Shown here: one piece after another, positions 28,291-37,261 of the stretch | Numbering within the stretch: position 1 is the stretch's first letter | How the letters are laid out: each line of letters begins with the position of its first letter | Source of the DNA: Corynebacterium senegalense | Lineage (GTDB): Bacteria; Actinomycetota; Actinomycetes; Mycobacteriales; Mycobacteriaceae | Direction: 5' to 3' | Assembly (NCBI RefSeq): GCF_900411315.1 | Contig: NZ_LS990887.1 | Location: 1-64,000 of the forward strand | Length of the DNA: 64,000 bases | Translations under genes and position numbers: made by a program | The notes under the pieces: generated by a model | The model's input: the letters and a program-made list of their open reading frames with translations, nothing else | Told to the model about the DNA's origin: nothing | Database searches by the model: none

Positions 28291-28319
28291 ATGGGCCCCG
28301 GCGTTATGCTGGGGCCCAT
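28291..28319. repeat. 9-bp inverted repeat around the -10 box of the TIGR03085 gene
   Basis: ATGGGCCCC (28291-28299) and GGGGCCCAT (28311-28319) are perfect inverted copies. The 11-base loop contains TATGCT (28305-28310), the -10 box 7 bases before the ATG at 28318. The structure could be an operator or an rnj terminator; it has no T tract. Confidence 0.75.
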
Positions 28320-28950
28320 GTCTTTTGCTCAAACAGAACGCCAGCGTCTCGCGCAATTGCTTCTCGACGTCGGACCCGACGCCCCGACCCTGTGCGAAGG
28401 CTGGCTGACCCGCGATCTCGCCGCCCACCTCTTCATCCGCGAGAACCGGCCGGCCGCCGCGCTCGGCATTTTCGCGCCGCCGCTGTCGGGCGTGCTGGAG
28501 AAGGAGACGCGGAAGCAAAAGGCGCGACCCTACGGCGAGCTGGTCCGGGCGTGGGCGGCGGGTCCGCCGCTGCCGCTGCGCCCAGTGGACTCCGCGATGA
28601 ACACCGCGGAGAACTTCATCCACCACGAAGACGTCCGCCGCGGGGACGGGGTGGCTCGGCCGAGGCGGTTTAGCGGTGTCGTCGACAAGCAGCTGCTGGG
28701 CGCGGCCGCGATGATGGGGAAGATGACGCTGCGCGGCGTGGGTGTGCCCGTGATCCTGACGCCGCCGGCGCTGCCTCCGGTGACCGTCGGCGGGGCGCGC
28801 GCGGTGGCGGAGCGCGGAGATGACGTCGTGCGCGTTGCCGGCGAGCCCGGCGAGCTGCTGCTGTGGATCTCCGGCCGGAAGGCCGTCGAGGTGCGGGTGA
28901 AGGGGCCCGGGGAGCTCGTAAAGAAGGCGGAAGTCAAGCTGAGGGTCTAG
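28318..28950 (+). CDS. TIGR03085 / DinB-like mycothiol-dependent family protein
   Basis: This 210-residue protein opens with the family pattern ERQRLAQLLLDVGPDAPTLCEGWLTRDLAAHLFIRE, where the conserved His and downstream HHEDVRR give a DinB-type metal site (NFIHHEDVRR near residue 100). Relatives in the maleylpyruvate isomerase/DinB superfamily use mycothiol or other thiols, but the activity of this branch is not known. The ATG at 28318 is preferred over 28291 because a TATGCT box lies 7 bases upstream and the upstream ATG is part of the inverted repeat. Confidence 0.82.
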   Translation: MSFAQTERQRLAQLLLDVGPDAPTLCEGWLTRDLAAHLFIRENRPAAALGIFAPPLSGVLEKETRKQKARPYGELVRAWAAGPPLPLRPVDSAMNTAENFIHHEDVRRGDGVARPRRFSGVVDKQLLGAAAMMGKMTLRGVGVPVILTPPALPPVTVGGARAVAERGDDVVRVAGEPGELLLWISGRKAVEVRVKGPGELVKKAEVKLRV

Positions 28951-29015
28951 ACGCGGGGAAGAGGTTCTCGGCCTCCCGACGGTGTGGCGCGTGTGGGATA
29001 CGGGGCGGAAGGTAC

Positions 29016-29021
29016 TAGTGT
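29016..29021 (+). promoter_or_regulatory. -10 box of ftsK, leaderless layout
   Basis: TAGTGT lies 7 bases before the ATG at 29029. No ribosome binding site is seen. Confidence 0.5.
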
Positions 29022-29028
29022 TACAACC

Positions 29029-32000
29029 ATGTCTGTCAAAAACTCCGCGCACCGCACCTCCGGGCGCCCGCCGTCTGGCCCCCGCGGCCGGGAACGTGCC
29101 GGGCGCCCCACCACGTCGTGGCACGGCGGCCCGTCCTCGATGACGCACCCGCCCACCTCGACGATGGTCGCGGCGGAGACCTCCGAGGAGCGCGTGGGCT
29201 CGGCCTACCGCGTGGTGGGGGACTCCCTCGGCGCTGCCGCGCGAGGGACTGCGCGGGGGGTGCGCTCGGTGGCCTCACTGTTCGGGGGCCGGCGCAGGGC
29301 CGGGGGACCGGAGCGTACGGACGAGCGCGACGATGACATGGATGATTTTTTCAAGGAGGACGTGGACACGCGGGCGACGCACGAGGAAACGGACGAACCC
29401 CGGGAGGCCGGTGAGCCGACCAACCGGGCGGACCTGTGGGGCCTGCTCATCATCGGGCTGGCGGCGGTCATCGGCGCGTCCGTGTGGCTCAATATCGCGG
29501 GCCCCGTCGGCCACGTGATCGGGGAGGGCGTGCACTGGGTCATCGGTGCAGGCGCTCTGATTCTGCCGGTGGCGCTCGTCGCGGCGGCGGTCGCCCTCAT
29601 GCTGGACGTGCGGCACGACCCGGCGGTGCGCACCCGCGTCTGCGTGGGCATCGCCATCATCGCCGTCGGCATGCTCGGCCTCGTGCACGTCCTGGCGGGC
29701 AACCCCGCGGACTGGGAGGGCCGCAAGGTCGCCGGCGGCGCGATCGGAGCTCTGCTCGGCGGGAGCCTCGCGGCTGGTTTCTCCTCCTACGTCGCGGTGC
29801 CGCTGCTCGCCCTCGTCATCGTGTACGGGGCCCTGAAGACCACGGGGATCACCGTGCGGGAAGCCTACGACTACACGGCGGCGGCCCTGCGCTCCGCCTT
29901 TGGCTCCGGCGACACCCCGGACCCGGAGGACAGCGACGATCCGTACGAAGGCGTGGACGGGGAGCTCGACTCCATCGCCGCGGGCCGCGAGCTCCGCGCC
30001 CCGGTCAGCAGAGTCGCCACCCCGAGCCGCCACACCGAAAGGGTGCGCCCGGCGCCGCGGCGCCGTACCCCGATGGACAACTACCCCGCGCGCGAGGAGT
30101 CCCGCGGGGACGCCGCAGACGCTGCGGCCCCGGAGGTGGGATCGACGCGGATCCTCGGGCGGCGCCGCGACCGCACCGCCAACCTCTTCGACGAGCCCGC
30201 CGGGGCAGGGGAGGAGGCGCGCTCCGCTGCGCCCACCCCTGTCGCCCCGGACGTTGACGGACCGGAGCACGTCGAGGAAGCGGATGAGAACGCAACGAAG
30301 GTCCTGCGGCGCCCGGAGGGGCGTCGTGAAGCGGCGGCGGACGCCGTGGAGCAGTCGCGCGAGTCGATGCGCCAGGCGATCATCGCCCGCAGCGGCATCG
30401 ACGCCTCGGCAATCCCCGCGACCACCCCGAAATCCGAGCTGGACAAGGACGTGCCGGCGCCCGCCCCCCGTACGCCCGAGACGCGCTCGGACTACGACGT
30501 GCCCTCGACCGACCTGCTCGTGCCCGGCGCCGCGCCGAAGACGCGCACCGAGGCCAACGACCGGATGATCGAGGCGATCACCGACGTCTTCGACGAGTTC
30601 AAGGTCGACGCCCAGGTGACGGGCTTCTCGCGCGGCCCGACAGTGACCCGCTACGAGGTCGAGCTGGGCCCGGGCGTGAAGGTCTCGAAGATCACCAACC
30701 TACAGTCCAACCTCGCCTACGCCGTGGCCACCGACAACGTGCGCCTGCTCACCCCGATCCCGGGCAAGTCGGCCGTGGGCATCGAGGTGCCGAACATGGA
30801 TCGCGAGATGGTGCGGCTTCGCGACGTCCTCGACGCGCCCAAGGTGGCCGCCGACCACGACCCCATGCTCATCGGCCTGGGCAAGGACATCGAGGGCGAG
30901 TTCATCGCCTCCAGCGTGCAGAAGATGCCGCACCTCCTCGTCGCCGGCTCCACCGGCTCGGGTAAGTCGGCCTTCGTCAACTCCCTGCTCATCTCGCTGC
31001 TGACGCGCGCCACTCCCGAGGAGGTGCGCCTCATCCTCATCGACCCGAAGATGGTGGAGCTGACTCCGTACGAGGGCATCCCGCACCTCATCACCCCCAT
31101 CATCACGCAGCCGAAGAAGGCGGCCGCCGCGCTGCAGTGGCTCGTGGAGGAGATGGAGCAGCGCTACATGGACATGAAGTCCGCGCGCGTGCGCCACATC
31201 AAGGACTTCAACCGCAAGGTCCGCTCCGGCGAGCTGCAGGCGCCCCCCGGTTCGGAGCGCGAGATGCGCCCGTACCCCTTCATCGTCTGTGTCGTCGACG
31301 AGCTCGCCGACCTCATGATGACGGCGCCGAAGGAGATCGAGGAGTCGATCGTGCGCATCACCCAGAAGGCGCGCGCCGCCGGCATCCACCTGGTGCTCGC
31401 CACGCAGCGCCCGTCCGTCGATGTGGTCACCGGCCTGATCAAGACGAACGTGCCGTCGCGCCTGGCCTTCGCCACGTCCTCGCTGACGGACTCGCGCGTC
31501 ATCCTCGACCAAGCCGGCGCCGAGAAGCTCATCGGCATGGGTGACGGCCTGTTCATCCCGCAGGGCGCGGGCAAGCCGCAGCGGCTGCAGGGCGCCTTCG
31601 TCACCGATGAGGAGATCCAGGCCGTCGTCGAGGCGGCGAAGGCGCAGGACGAGCCCGACTACGTCGAGGGCGTCACCGAGGACAAGTCCGCCGAGAGCAA
31701 GGTCATCGACGACGACATCGGCAAGGACATGGACGACCTGCTCGAGGCCGTCGAGCTCGTGGTTACCTCCCAGCTCGGTTCGACCTCCATGCTGCAGCGC
31801 AAGCTGCGCATCGGCTTCGCCAAGGCGGGCCGTCTGATGGACCTCATGGAGTCGCGCGGCGTCGTCGGCCCCTCCGAGGGCTCGAAGGCCCGCGAGGTGC
31901 TGGTCAAGCCCGACGAGCTCGACACGATCATCTGGATGATCAAGGGCGCGGACCCCGCCGAGGCCCCCAAGGACGCGCTTGACGACGACAACGGCGGCGC

Positions 32001-32061
32001 CACCGGGGACAACACCAGCGTCGTCGAGGCGACCTACAACCCGACCGGCGGGGCGTTCTAG
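29029..32061 (+). CDS. ftsK: DNA translocase FtsK
   Basis: FtsK is the septal DNA pump that moves the terminus region and activates dimer resolution at cell division. The 1010-residue protein has a polar N-terminus, four to five membrane helices (about 130-285), a disordered linker rich in Arg, Glu and Pro (about 285-500) and the RecA-like motor. Walker A is GSTGSGKS near residue 640 and Walker B is [13 protein letters not shown] near 755. The C-terminal gamma winged helix (about 900-965, [32 protein letters not shown]) is the part that reads oriented DNA motifs in other bacteria. ATG at 29029 suits the leaderless -10 box. Confidence 0.95.
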   Translation: MSVKNSAHRTSGRPPSGPRGRERAGRPTTSWHGGPSSMTHPPTSTMVAAETSEERVGSAYRVVGDSLGAAARGTARGVRSVASLFGGRRRAGGPERTDERDDDMDDFFKEDVDTRATHEETDEPREAGEPTNRADLWGLLIIGLAAVIGASVWLNIAGPVGHVIGEGVHWVIGAGALILPVALVAAAVALMLDVRHDPAVRTRVCVGIAIIAVGMLGLVHVLAGNPADWEGRKVAGGAIGALLGGSLAAGFSSYVAVPLLALVIVYGALKTTGITVREAYDYTAAALRSAFGSGDTPDPEDSDDPYEGVDGELDSIAAGRELRAPVSRVATPSRHTERVRPAPRRRTPMDNYPAREESRGDAADAAAPEVGSTRILGRRRDRTANLFDEPAGAGEEARSAAPTPVAPDVDGPEHVEEADENATKVLRRPEGRREAAADAVEQSRESMRQAIIARSGIDASAIPATTPKSELDKDVPAPAPRTPETRSDYDVPSTDLLVPGAAPKTRTEANDRMIEAITDVFDEFKVDAQVTGFSRGPTVTRYEVELGPGVKVSKITNLQSNLAYAVATDNVRLLTPIPGKSAVGIEVPNMDREMVRLRDVLDAPKVAADHDPMLIGLGKDIEGEFIASSVQKMPHLLVAGSTGSGKSAFVNSLLISLLTRATPEEVRLILIDPKMVELTPYEGIPHLITPIITQPKKAAAALQWLVEEMEQRYMDMKSARVRHIKDFNRKVRSGELQAPPGSEREMRPYPFIVCVVDELADLMMTAPKEIEESIVRITQKARAAGIHLVLATQRPSVDVVTGLIKTNVPSRLAFATSSLTDSRVILDQAGAEKLIGMGDGLFIPQGAGKPQRLQGAFVTDEEIQAVVEAAKAQDEPDYVEGVTEDKSAESKVIDDDIGKDMDDLLEAVELVVTSQLGSTSMLQRKLRIGFAKAGRLMDLMESRGVVGPSEGSKAREVLVKPDELDTIIWMIKGADPAEAPKDALDDDNGGATGDNTSVVEATYNPTGGAF

Positions 32062-32113
32062 GCCCGCTTGGGTGCCGGGAGGGGCGTCGCCAAGCGTGCG
32101 TGCCCGCGTGCTG

Positions 32114-32119
32114 TAGGCT
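32114..32119 (+). promoter_or_regulatory. -10 box of the terC transcript
   Basis: TAGGCT lies 13 bases before the manganese aptamer, so transcription would start near 32126 and include the whole leader. Confidence 0.55.
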
Positions 32120-32131
32120 GGCACACGCATT

Positions 32132-32231
32132 GGAGGGGAGTACCCCGAAAACGCCACGGGCCGTCAGCACGGCGCTCGCGAGAGCCCCGGCCCGGGCGGC
32201 CCCGCCGAACGGTGGGGTGGGGGAGACCTCC
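32132..32231 (+). promoter_or_regulatory. yybP-ykoY-type manganese riboswitch aptamer
   Basis: The leader of terC shows the family's landmarks: P1 5' strand GGAGG followed by GGAGTA at 32132-32141, a GC-rich helical middle, and the 3' sequence GGAGACC with CCTCC (32227-32231) closing P1. This class senses Mn2+ and often controls TerC/MntP-like exporters. Here the P1 3' strand also pairs downstream with the ribosome binding site (next entry), which fits manganese turning expression on. Confidence 0.75.
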
Positions 32232-32264
32232 GGTCATGTCAGCATCCCCTTTTTGACCGGAGGT
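32219..32264 (+). promoter_or_regulatory. Expression platform: alternative hairpins before terC
   Basis: ACCTCCGGTC (32226-32235) can pair with GACCGGAGGT (32255-32264), hiding the terC ribosome binding site GGAGG (32259-32263) 8 bases before the ATG. A second option is GGGGA (32220-32224) with TCCCC (32245-32249) followed by TTTTT, a terminator-like hairpin. Both are incompatible with, or constrained by, closure of aptamer P1. Confidence 0.6.
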
Positions 32265-32271
32265 TCTTTTC

Positions 32272-33447
32272 ATGGACGTTCCCTTTTGGATCTGGGCGGT
32301 CGCAGGCGCCGTCATCCTCGGATTTTTCGTCTTCGACTTCGCCACCCACGTCCGCCAGGCCCACGAGCCATCGCTGAAGGAGGCGGGCTTCTGGACGGTC
32401 TTCTACATGGCCATGTCCGCCGTGTGCGGCGGCGTGATCTGGTGGCTGTGGGACACCGAGCACGGCGTGCAGTACTTCACCGGCTACATCACCGAGCTGG
32501 CGCTGTCGGTGGACAACCTGTTCGTCTTCGCGCTCATCATGGGCTCGTTCCGCATCCCCCGGAAGTACCAGCAGAAGGTACTCCTGCTCGGCATCATCAT
32601 CGCCCTGGTGTGCCGACTGGTGTTCATCCTGCTCGGCGCGGCGATCATCCAGGCCTGGTCGGACGTGTTCTACCTCTTCGCCATCTTCCTGCTGTACACG
32701 GCGATCAAGCTGCTCTGGGACGAGGCGACGGACCAGCCCGAGTCCGACCCGAACGACATGGCGGTGGTCAAGGCCCTGCGCAAGGTCATCCCGGTGACGA
32801 AGTCCTACCACGGCGACAAGCTGTTCTCGCGGACGAAGGCCGGCAAGCGGGCCGCGACGCCGCTGTTCGTGGCGCTGCTGGCGATCGGCTTCATCGACGT
32901 CATGTTCGCCTTCGACTCCATCCCCGCGATCTACGGCATCACCTCCGAGGCGTTCATCGTCTTCACCGCCAATGCCTTCGCCCTGATGGGCCTGCGCCAG
33001 ATGTTCTTCCTGCTCTCCGGGCTTCTCGACCGCATCGTCTACCTGCCCTACGGCCTGGGCATCATCCTCGGCTTCATCGGTGTCAAGCTCCTGCTGCACG
33101 CCCTGCACGAGAACAACCTGCCCTTCATCAACGGCGGGGAGAACGTCCACGTGCCCGAGGTCAGCACAGTCCTGTCGCTCGCCGTGATCGTCGGCGTGCT
33201 CGCGCTCACCGTCATCGCCTCCCTGATCAAGGGCCGCATCGACATCGCGGCCGGGCGCCGCGAAACCGGCGGCCCGAGCTGGCACATCGACTACGACGAC
33301 CACGGCAACCGCCGCAAGGTGGACAGCCACGGCAACCACCTAGAATGGATCGACGACCCGGCCACCTCCGGCCGCGGCGACCATACCGCCACCGGGTCGC
33401 GCGACACGGAGCACCTCGACGTCTCCCGGGGAGGCGGGAAGAAGTAG
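32272..33447 (+). CDS. terC: TerC-family membrane protein, probable manganese exporter
   Basis: This is a 391-residue protein with about nine membrane helices. Both TerC acidic motifs are present: ELALSVDNLFVFALIMGSF near residue 72 and DVMFAFDSIPAIYGITSEAF near 205. TerC/Alx proteins export Mn2+, sometimes to load secreted enzymes. The manganese-type riboswitch in the leader supports this role. The C-terminal 60 residues are hydrophilic and extend past the membrane core. Confidence 0.92.
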   Translation: MDVPFWIWAVAGAVILGFFVFDFATHVRQAHEPSLKEAGFWTVFYMAMSAVCGGVIWWLWDTEHGVQYFTGYITELALSVDNLFVFALIMGSFRIPRKYQQKVLLLGIIIALVCRLVFILLGAAIIQAWSDVFYLFAIFLLYTAIKLLWDEATDQPESDPNDMAVVKALRKVIPVTKSYHGDKLFSRTKAGKRAATPLFVALLAIGFIDVMFAFDSIPAIYGITSEAFIVFTANAFALMGLRQMFFLLSGLLDRIVYLPYGLGIILGFIGVKLLLHALHENNLPFINGGENVHVPEVSTVLSLAVIVGVLALTVIASLIKGRIDIAAGRRETGGPSWHIDYDDHGNRRKVDSHGNHLEWIDDPATSGRGDHTATGSRDTEHLDVSRGGGKK

Positions 33448-33459
33448 CGCGGCGGTAGG

Positions 33460-33465
33460 TACATT
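33460..33465 (+). promoter_or_regulatory. -10 box of pgsA, leaderless layout
   Basis: TACATT lies 6 bases before the GTG at 33472. Confidence 0.45.
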
Positions 33466-33471
33466 GGAGAC

Positions 33472-34023
33472 GTGAGCACTCCGACCCCCGCTGCGACACC
33501 GTCGAACTGGAACCTGCCCAATGTTCTGACGTCGCTGCGCATTCTCTTCGTCCCTGTTTTCGCCTGGCTTGTGCTGGCTCACCACTGGTGGTGGGCTTTC
33601 GGCTTGTTCGCCGTGCTCATGGCCACGGACAAGCTCGACGGCGACATTGCCCGAGCGAGAGGCCTGGTGACGGACTTCGGCAAGATCGCCGACCCGATCG
33701 CGGACAAGGCGCTGATGATCACGGCGCTGGTCACGCTGAACATCGCCTCCACGCTGCCGGTGTGGATCACGGTGGTCATCGTGGTGCGCGAACTCGGCAT
33801 CACGCTGTGGCGGATGTGGATGCTTCGCCGCGGCAAGGTCGTGCCGGCCTCGAAGGGCGGCAAGCTCAAGACGGTCCTGCAGTCTCTCGGCGTGGCGCTC
33901 TACCTGTGCCCGCTGCCGGGGTGGATGGACGTGCCGACTCTGCTGGTCATGCTCGTCGCCGTCGCGGTGACCGTCATCACCGGAATCCAGTACCTCCTCG
34001 ACGCAAGGAAAGCCAATGTCTGA
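33472..34023 (+). CDS. pgsA: CDP-diacylglycerol-glycerol-3-phosphate 3-phosphatidyltransferase
   Basis: PgsA makes phosphatidylglycerol phosphate from CDP-diacylglycerol, in the membrane. The 183-residue protein carries the CDP-alcohol phosphotransferase motif DG-x2-AR-x8-G-x3-D-x3-D as LDGDIARARGLVTDFGKIADPIADK near residue 55. Several hydrophobic helices follow. Start is GTG. Its stop overlaps the cinA start, and the pgsA-cinA-clgR order is conserved in actinobacteria. Confidence 0.94.
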   Translation: MSTPTPAATPSNWNLPNVLTSLRILFVPVFAWLVLAHHWWWAFGLFAVLMATDKLDGDIARARGLVTDFGKIADPIADKALMITALVTLNIASTLPVWITVVIVVRELGITLWRMWMLRRGKVVPASKGGKLKTVLQSLGVALYLCPLPGWMDVPTLLVMLVAVAVTVITGIQYLLDARKANV

Positions 34024-34573
34024 GCTCGCTTCTTCGCTTATCGACGCCCTCCGCCGGCGCAACCAGACCATCTGCTTCTGCGAGTCCCTGACGGCTGGCC
34101 TGGCCGCCGCGACCCTCGCCGAGGTCGCCGGCGCTTCCGACGTGCTGCGCGGTGGCCTGGTGACGTACGCGACCGACCTGAAGGAAACCCTCGCCCACGT
34201 TCCTGCGGAGGTGCTCGCCGAGCACGGGCCGGTTTCTCCCGTCACCGCGCGGGAGATGGCGCGCGGCGCGCGAAAGGTGTGCGGCGCGGACTGGGCCGTC
34301 GCGATCACCGGCGTGGCGGGCCCGGACCCGCAAGACGGGCACCAGGTCGGCGAGGTCTGGGTCGGCCTGGCGGGGCCGCTGTGGACGGCATCGTCGGCGG
34401 CTGCGGAGCTCGTCGAGCACTCCCGCGGGCGATTCGCGCTGGTGCCGGGCGCTCCCGAGCCGGTGCGAGTATTGGCGGGGGACAGGGCCGCCATCCGCGC
34501 CTCGGCCGTGGAGGCCGCCCTTGTGGGAGCGCTGACCGGGGTGCGGGAACAAAAGCAGTCTGAGGATCGTTGA
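34016..34573 (+). CDS. cinA: CinA-family nicotinamide-nucleotide amidohydrolase (C-terminal domain only)
   Basis: This is a stand-alone CinA C-terminal (PncC) domain of 185 residues. The family signature is clear: CFCESLTAGLAAATLAEVAGASDVLRGGLVTYATDLK, then VAITGVAGPDPQDGHQVGEVWVGLAG. PncC deamidates NMN in the pyridine-nucleotide cycle. The N-terminal COG1058 domain of longer CinA proteins is absent. The ATG overlaps the pgsA stop. Confidence 0.93.
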   Translation: MSELASSLIDALRRRNQTICFCESLTAGLAAATLAEVAGASDVLRGGLVTYATDLKETLAHVPAEVLAEHGPVSPVTAREMARGARKVCGADWAVAITGVAGPDPQDGHQVGEVWVGLAGPLWTASSAAAELVEHSRGRFALVPGAPEPVRVLAGDRAAIRASAVEAALVGALTGVREQKQSEDR

Positions 34574-34581
34574 CGCTTCTG

Positions 34582-34953
34582 ATGGCAACGACAACTCTTC
34601 TCCTCGATCACCCGGTAGCCCCGCACCGCCCGGTGAGCGCGCCCCGTGGGGTGCGCCGCACGGCGCAACGTGAGACCCTCCTGCGCGAGGCGCTGGGCAT
34701 GTCCCTGCGCGCCTACCGGGCGGACAAGGGGGTCACCCTGCGCAACCTCGCAGCCCAGGCGCGCGTGTCTTCCGGTTACCTGTCGGAGCTCGAGCGCGGC
34801 CGCAAGGAGGTGTCCTCCGAGCTGCTGCAGTCGATCTGCGAGGCCCTGGACACCACGGTCGCGGAGGTGCTCCTCGACGCAGTCTCGAACCTCTCCCTCC
34901 ACTCCATTGCCGATGAGCTGGAACACGCTGCTCCGGCCGCCGCGGAAGCCTAG
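34582..34953 (+). CDS. clgR: XRE-family regulator ClgR
   Basis: ClgR is the actinobacterial activator of clp protease and other stress genes. The 123-residue protein has a single HTH (about 45-100) in SLRAYRADKGVTLRNLAAQARVSSGYLSELERGRKEVSSELL, close to known ClgR proteins. Position between cinA and pspA matches the corynebacterial and mycobacterial locus. The start is uncertain: an in-frame TTG at 34570 overlaps the cinA stop and has GAGGA 3 bases before it, while the ATG at 34582 lacks a well-spaced ribosome binding site. Confidence 0.9.
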   Translation: MATTTLLLDHPVAPHRPVSAPRGVRRTAQRETLLREALGMSLRAYRADKGVTLRNLAAQARVSSGYLSELERGRKEVSSELLQSICEALDTTVAEVLLDAVSNLSLHSIADELEHAAPAAAEA

Positions 34954-35012
34954 CTGTGACTAGGATTGGCTAGCGGTTACTGACAAAACACCACGAAAGG
35001 CGACACCTCGAC

Positions 35013-35864
35013 ATGGCTAACCCATTTTCCAAGTTCTGGAACTACCTGATGGCACTTTTCGACAGCAAGATCGAGGAGAACGCCGACCCGAAGATCCAGA
35101 TCGAGCAGGCCATCAGCGAGGCGCAGCGCCAGCACCAGGCGCTGTCCCAGCAGGCCGCCGCCGTGATCGGCAACCAGCGCCAGCTTGAGATGCAGCTCAA
35201 CCGCCGCCTCGAGGAGGTGGAGAAGCTCCAGGCCAACACCCGCCAGGCGCTGCAGCTCGCCGACAAGGCCCGCGGCGAGGGTGATGCCCAGAAGGCGCAG
35301 GAGTACGAGAACGCCGCCGAGGCTTTCGCGGCTCAGCTCGTCACCGCCGAGCAGTCCATCGAGGACACCAAGAACCTCCACGACCAGGCCCTGCAGCAGG
35401 CCGCCCAGGCCAAGCAGGCGGTCGAGCGCAACGCCGCGCACCTGCAGCAGCAGGTGGCCGAGCGCTCCAAGCTGCTCTCCCAGCTGGAGCAGGCGAAGAT
35501 GCAGGAGAAGGTCTCCGAGACCATGCAGTCGATGAACGCGATCACCTCCGGCACCCCGAACCTGGACCAGGTGCGCGAGAAGATCGAGCGCCGCTACGCC
35601 AATGCTCTCGGCCAGGCCGAGCTCGCGCAGAACTCCATCCAGGGCCGCATGGCCGAGGTCGAGCAGGCGGGCATCCAGATGGCCGGCCACGGCCGCCTCG
35701 AGCAGATCCGCGCCGAGATGGCCGGGGAGCTCACCTCCGGGGCGAAGCCGGCCATCGAGAAGGGCGAGGACACCTCCTCCAACGCCGCCGAGGCCCCCGC
35801 TGCCGGCACCGACGTCTCCAGCGACGCCGTCGCGCAGCGCATGCGCGAGCTGCGCGGCGAGTAG
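35013..35864 (+). CDS. pspA: PspA/IM30 family membrane-stress protein
   Basis: PspA-type proteins coat and stabilise the cytoplasmic membrane under stress. The 283-residue protein is almost all coiled coil (about 25-215) with the expected opening [32 protein letters not shown]. The C-terminal 60 residues are polar and flexible. clgR lies directly upstream; in M. tuberculosis ClgR and PspA act together in membrane stress. A gap of 59 bases with AAAGG-type ribosome binding bases separates them, so own initiation is possible. Confidence 0.92.
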   Translation: MANPFSKFWNYLMALFDSKIEENADPKIQIEQAISEAQRQHQALSQQAAAVIGNQRQLEMQLNRRLEEVEKLQANTRQALQLADKARGEGDAQKAQEYENAAEAFAAQLVTAEQSIEDTKNLHDQALQQAAQAKQAVERNAAHLQQQVAERSKLLSQLEQAKMQEKVSETMQSMNAITSGTPNLDQVREKIERRYANALGQAELAQNSIQGRMAEVEQAGIQMAGHGRLEQIRAEMAGELTSGAKPAIEKGEDTSSNAAEAPAAGTDVSSDAVAQRMRELRGE

Positions 35865-35895
35865 TCCCCCTCTACTCACACACCGCGACACGACT

Positions 35896-35932
35896 GCACC
35901 CGGGCGTTATCCGCCCGGGTGCATTTCTCTTT
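35896..35932 (+). terminator. Strong terminator after pspA
   Basis: GCACCCGGGCG (35896-35906) pairs perfectly with CGCCCGGGTGC (35912-35922) around a 5-base loop, followed by ATTTCTCTTT. It lies between pspA and convergent bioN. Confidence 0.85.
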
Positions 35933-35944
35933 CGGGGGTGTTCG

Positions 35945-36559
35945 CTAGTCGCCGGCCCCGCGCGCCATGAGCGCCTCGCCGACCGACTGGGCCCGCTTGA
36001 CGGAGCGGATCACCACCGGCGTGCCGAAGGCCGCGAGCGAGAGACCCGCGCCCCGCGCCTTTCGGGCCTGCAGCACCTCGTCGACGGTGGCGAACATCAG
36101 GGGGATAAGGCGGATGGTCAGGGCGATGGCGAGGCTGATCGTCTCCACGGGCACGCCGATGCGGGCCAGCGGCGCCATGTTGCGCTCGAGGGCCTCGAGC
36201 AGCTCCTCGACGGTCGTTGTGAGCGTCAGAAGGTTGGCCGCGGCGAGGGTTGCGAGCAGCCCCAGCGTCGTCGTCGAGGCCCGCGGCAGCCCGTTCTGCC
36301 ACCACAGGTACGCCCCGAGCAGCGCGATGAGGGGAGCGACCGGGCCGAGCTGCCGCGCGGCGACGCCCGCGGGGATGCGGGCCAGGGCGTACAGCAGCAC
36401 GACGAAGACCAGGGCGCACGCGCCGTGCCACGGCCGAGTTGGCAGGACCGTCACCGTGAGGATGAACACCAGGAGGGCGACGAACTTCGCCGTCGGTGCG
36501 GCACGGTGGACCGCGGTGGTGCCGGGGACGTAGACGCCGAGAGGAACCTCGCGGATCAC
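35945..36559 (-). CDS. bioN: Biotin ECF transporter transmembrane protein BioN (EcfT)
   Basis: BioN is the energy-coupling membrane subunit of the biotin transporter. The 204-residue protein has four to five helices and both coupling-helix Ala-Arg-Gly motifs, KARG in LQARKARGAGLSL near residue 165 and MARG at the C-terminus in VGEALMARGAGD. It overlaps bioM by 4 bases and is the last gene of bioYMN. Confidence 0.92.
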   Translation of the reverse strand: MIREVPLGVYVPGTTAVHRAAPTAKFVALLVFILTVTVLPTRPWHGACALVFVVLLYALARIPAGVAARQLGPVAPLIALLGAYLWWQNGLPRASTTTLGLLATLAAANLLTLTTTVEELLEALERNMAPLARIGVPVETISLAIALTIRLIPLMFATVDEVLQARKARGAGLSLAAFGTPVVIRSVKRAQSVGEALMARGAGD

Positions 36560-37260
36560 AGTGGCTCCCCGTCCATCGGGTCGTCCATCAGGCGCAGGTA
36601 GGTGTCGATGGCGGCGTCGGGAGTGCCGTCGTAAAGCAGTGTGCCCCGGTTGAGGCAGAGGACGCGGTCGAAGCCGCGCAGCATCTCGAGGTCGTGGGTG
36701 ACCACAATGAGCTGCTGCTCCAGGCTGTCGAGCTCGCGGATGATGCGGCGGCGGTTGCGCAGGTCGAGAAGCGTGGTGGGCTCGTCGGCGATGACGGTGT
36801 CCGGCTCGATGACCAGGACCGCGGCCAGCGCGAGGAGCTGCTTCTCGCCGCCGGAGAGGGTGTGGGGGGAGTTCTCCGCGCGATCCGCCAGCCCGAAACG
36901 TTCCAGGACAGCCTCGACGCGGGCACGGACCTCCGCGCGGGGGAGCTTGAAGCGGCGCAGCGAGAACGCGACGTCGTCGGCCACGCGGGGCATGACGATC
37001 TGCGACTCCGCGTCCGAGAAAACGAACCCGACGCGGCGGCGGACGGCTCTGCCGTCGGAGGCGGGGGAGGTGCCGTCGTAAAGCACCGTGCCCTCGGTCG
37101 GCTCGACGAGGCCGTTGATCATCCTGACCAGCGTCGATTTGCCCGAACCGTTCGAACCGATGATGCCGATGCGGCGCTCCCGCAGCTCCAGGTCGAGCGG
37201 GGAGAGGACCGTCGTGCCCTCGTAGGTCACGCCCGCACCCGCGAAGGTGATGGCGGGCAC
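36556..37260 (-). CDS. bioM: Biotin ECF transporter ATPase BioM (EcfA)
   Basis: BioM is the ABC ATPase that drives biotin uptake. The 234-residue protein shows Walker A GSNGSGKSTLVRMI near residue 36, the signature LSGGEKQLLALAAV near 138 and Walker B VIADEPTTLLDLRN near 158. Two copies of the dispersed motif GTCGTAAAGC lie antisense to it, both encoding LYDGT. It lies between bioY and bioN in one operon. Confidence 0.94.
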   Translation of the reverse strand: MPAITFAGAGVTYEGTTVLSPLDLELRERRIGIIGSNGSGKSTLVRMINGLVEPTEGTVLYDGTSPASDGRAVRRRVGFVFSDAESQIVMPRVADDVAFSLRRFKLPRAEVRARVEAVLERFGLADRAENSPHTLSGGEKQLLALAAVLVIEPDTVIADEPTTLLDLRNRRRIIRELDSLEQQLIVVTHDLEMLRGFDRVLCLNRGTLLYDGTPDAAIDTYLRLMDDPMDGEPL

Positions 37261-37261
37261 T

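Noticed and set aside
26220-28319. 699-codon open frame antisense to rnj
   Set aside because: It covers the RNase J gene exactly, with no recognisable motif or ribosome binding site.
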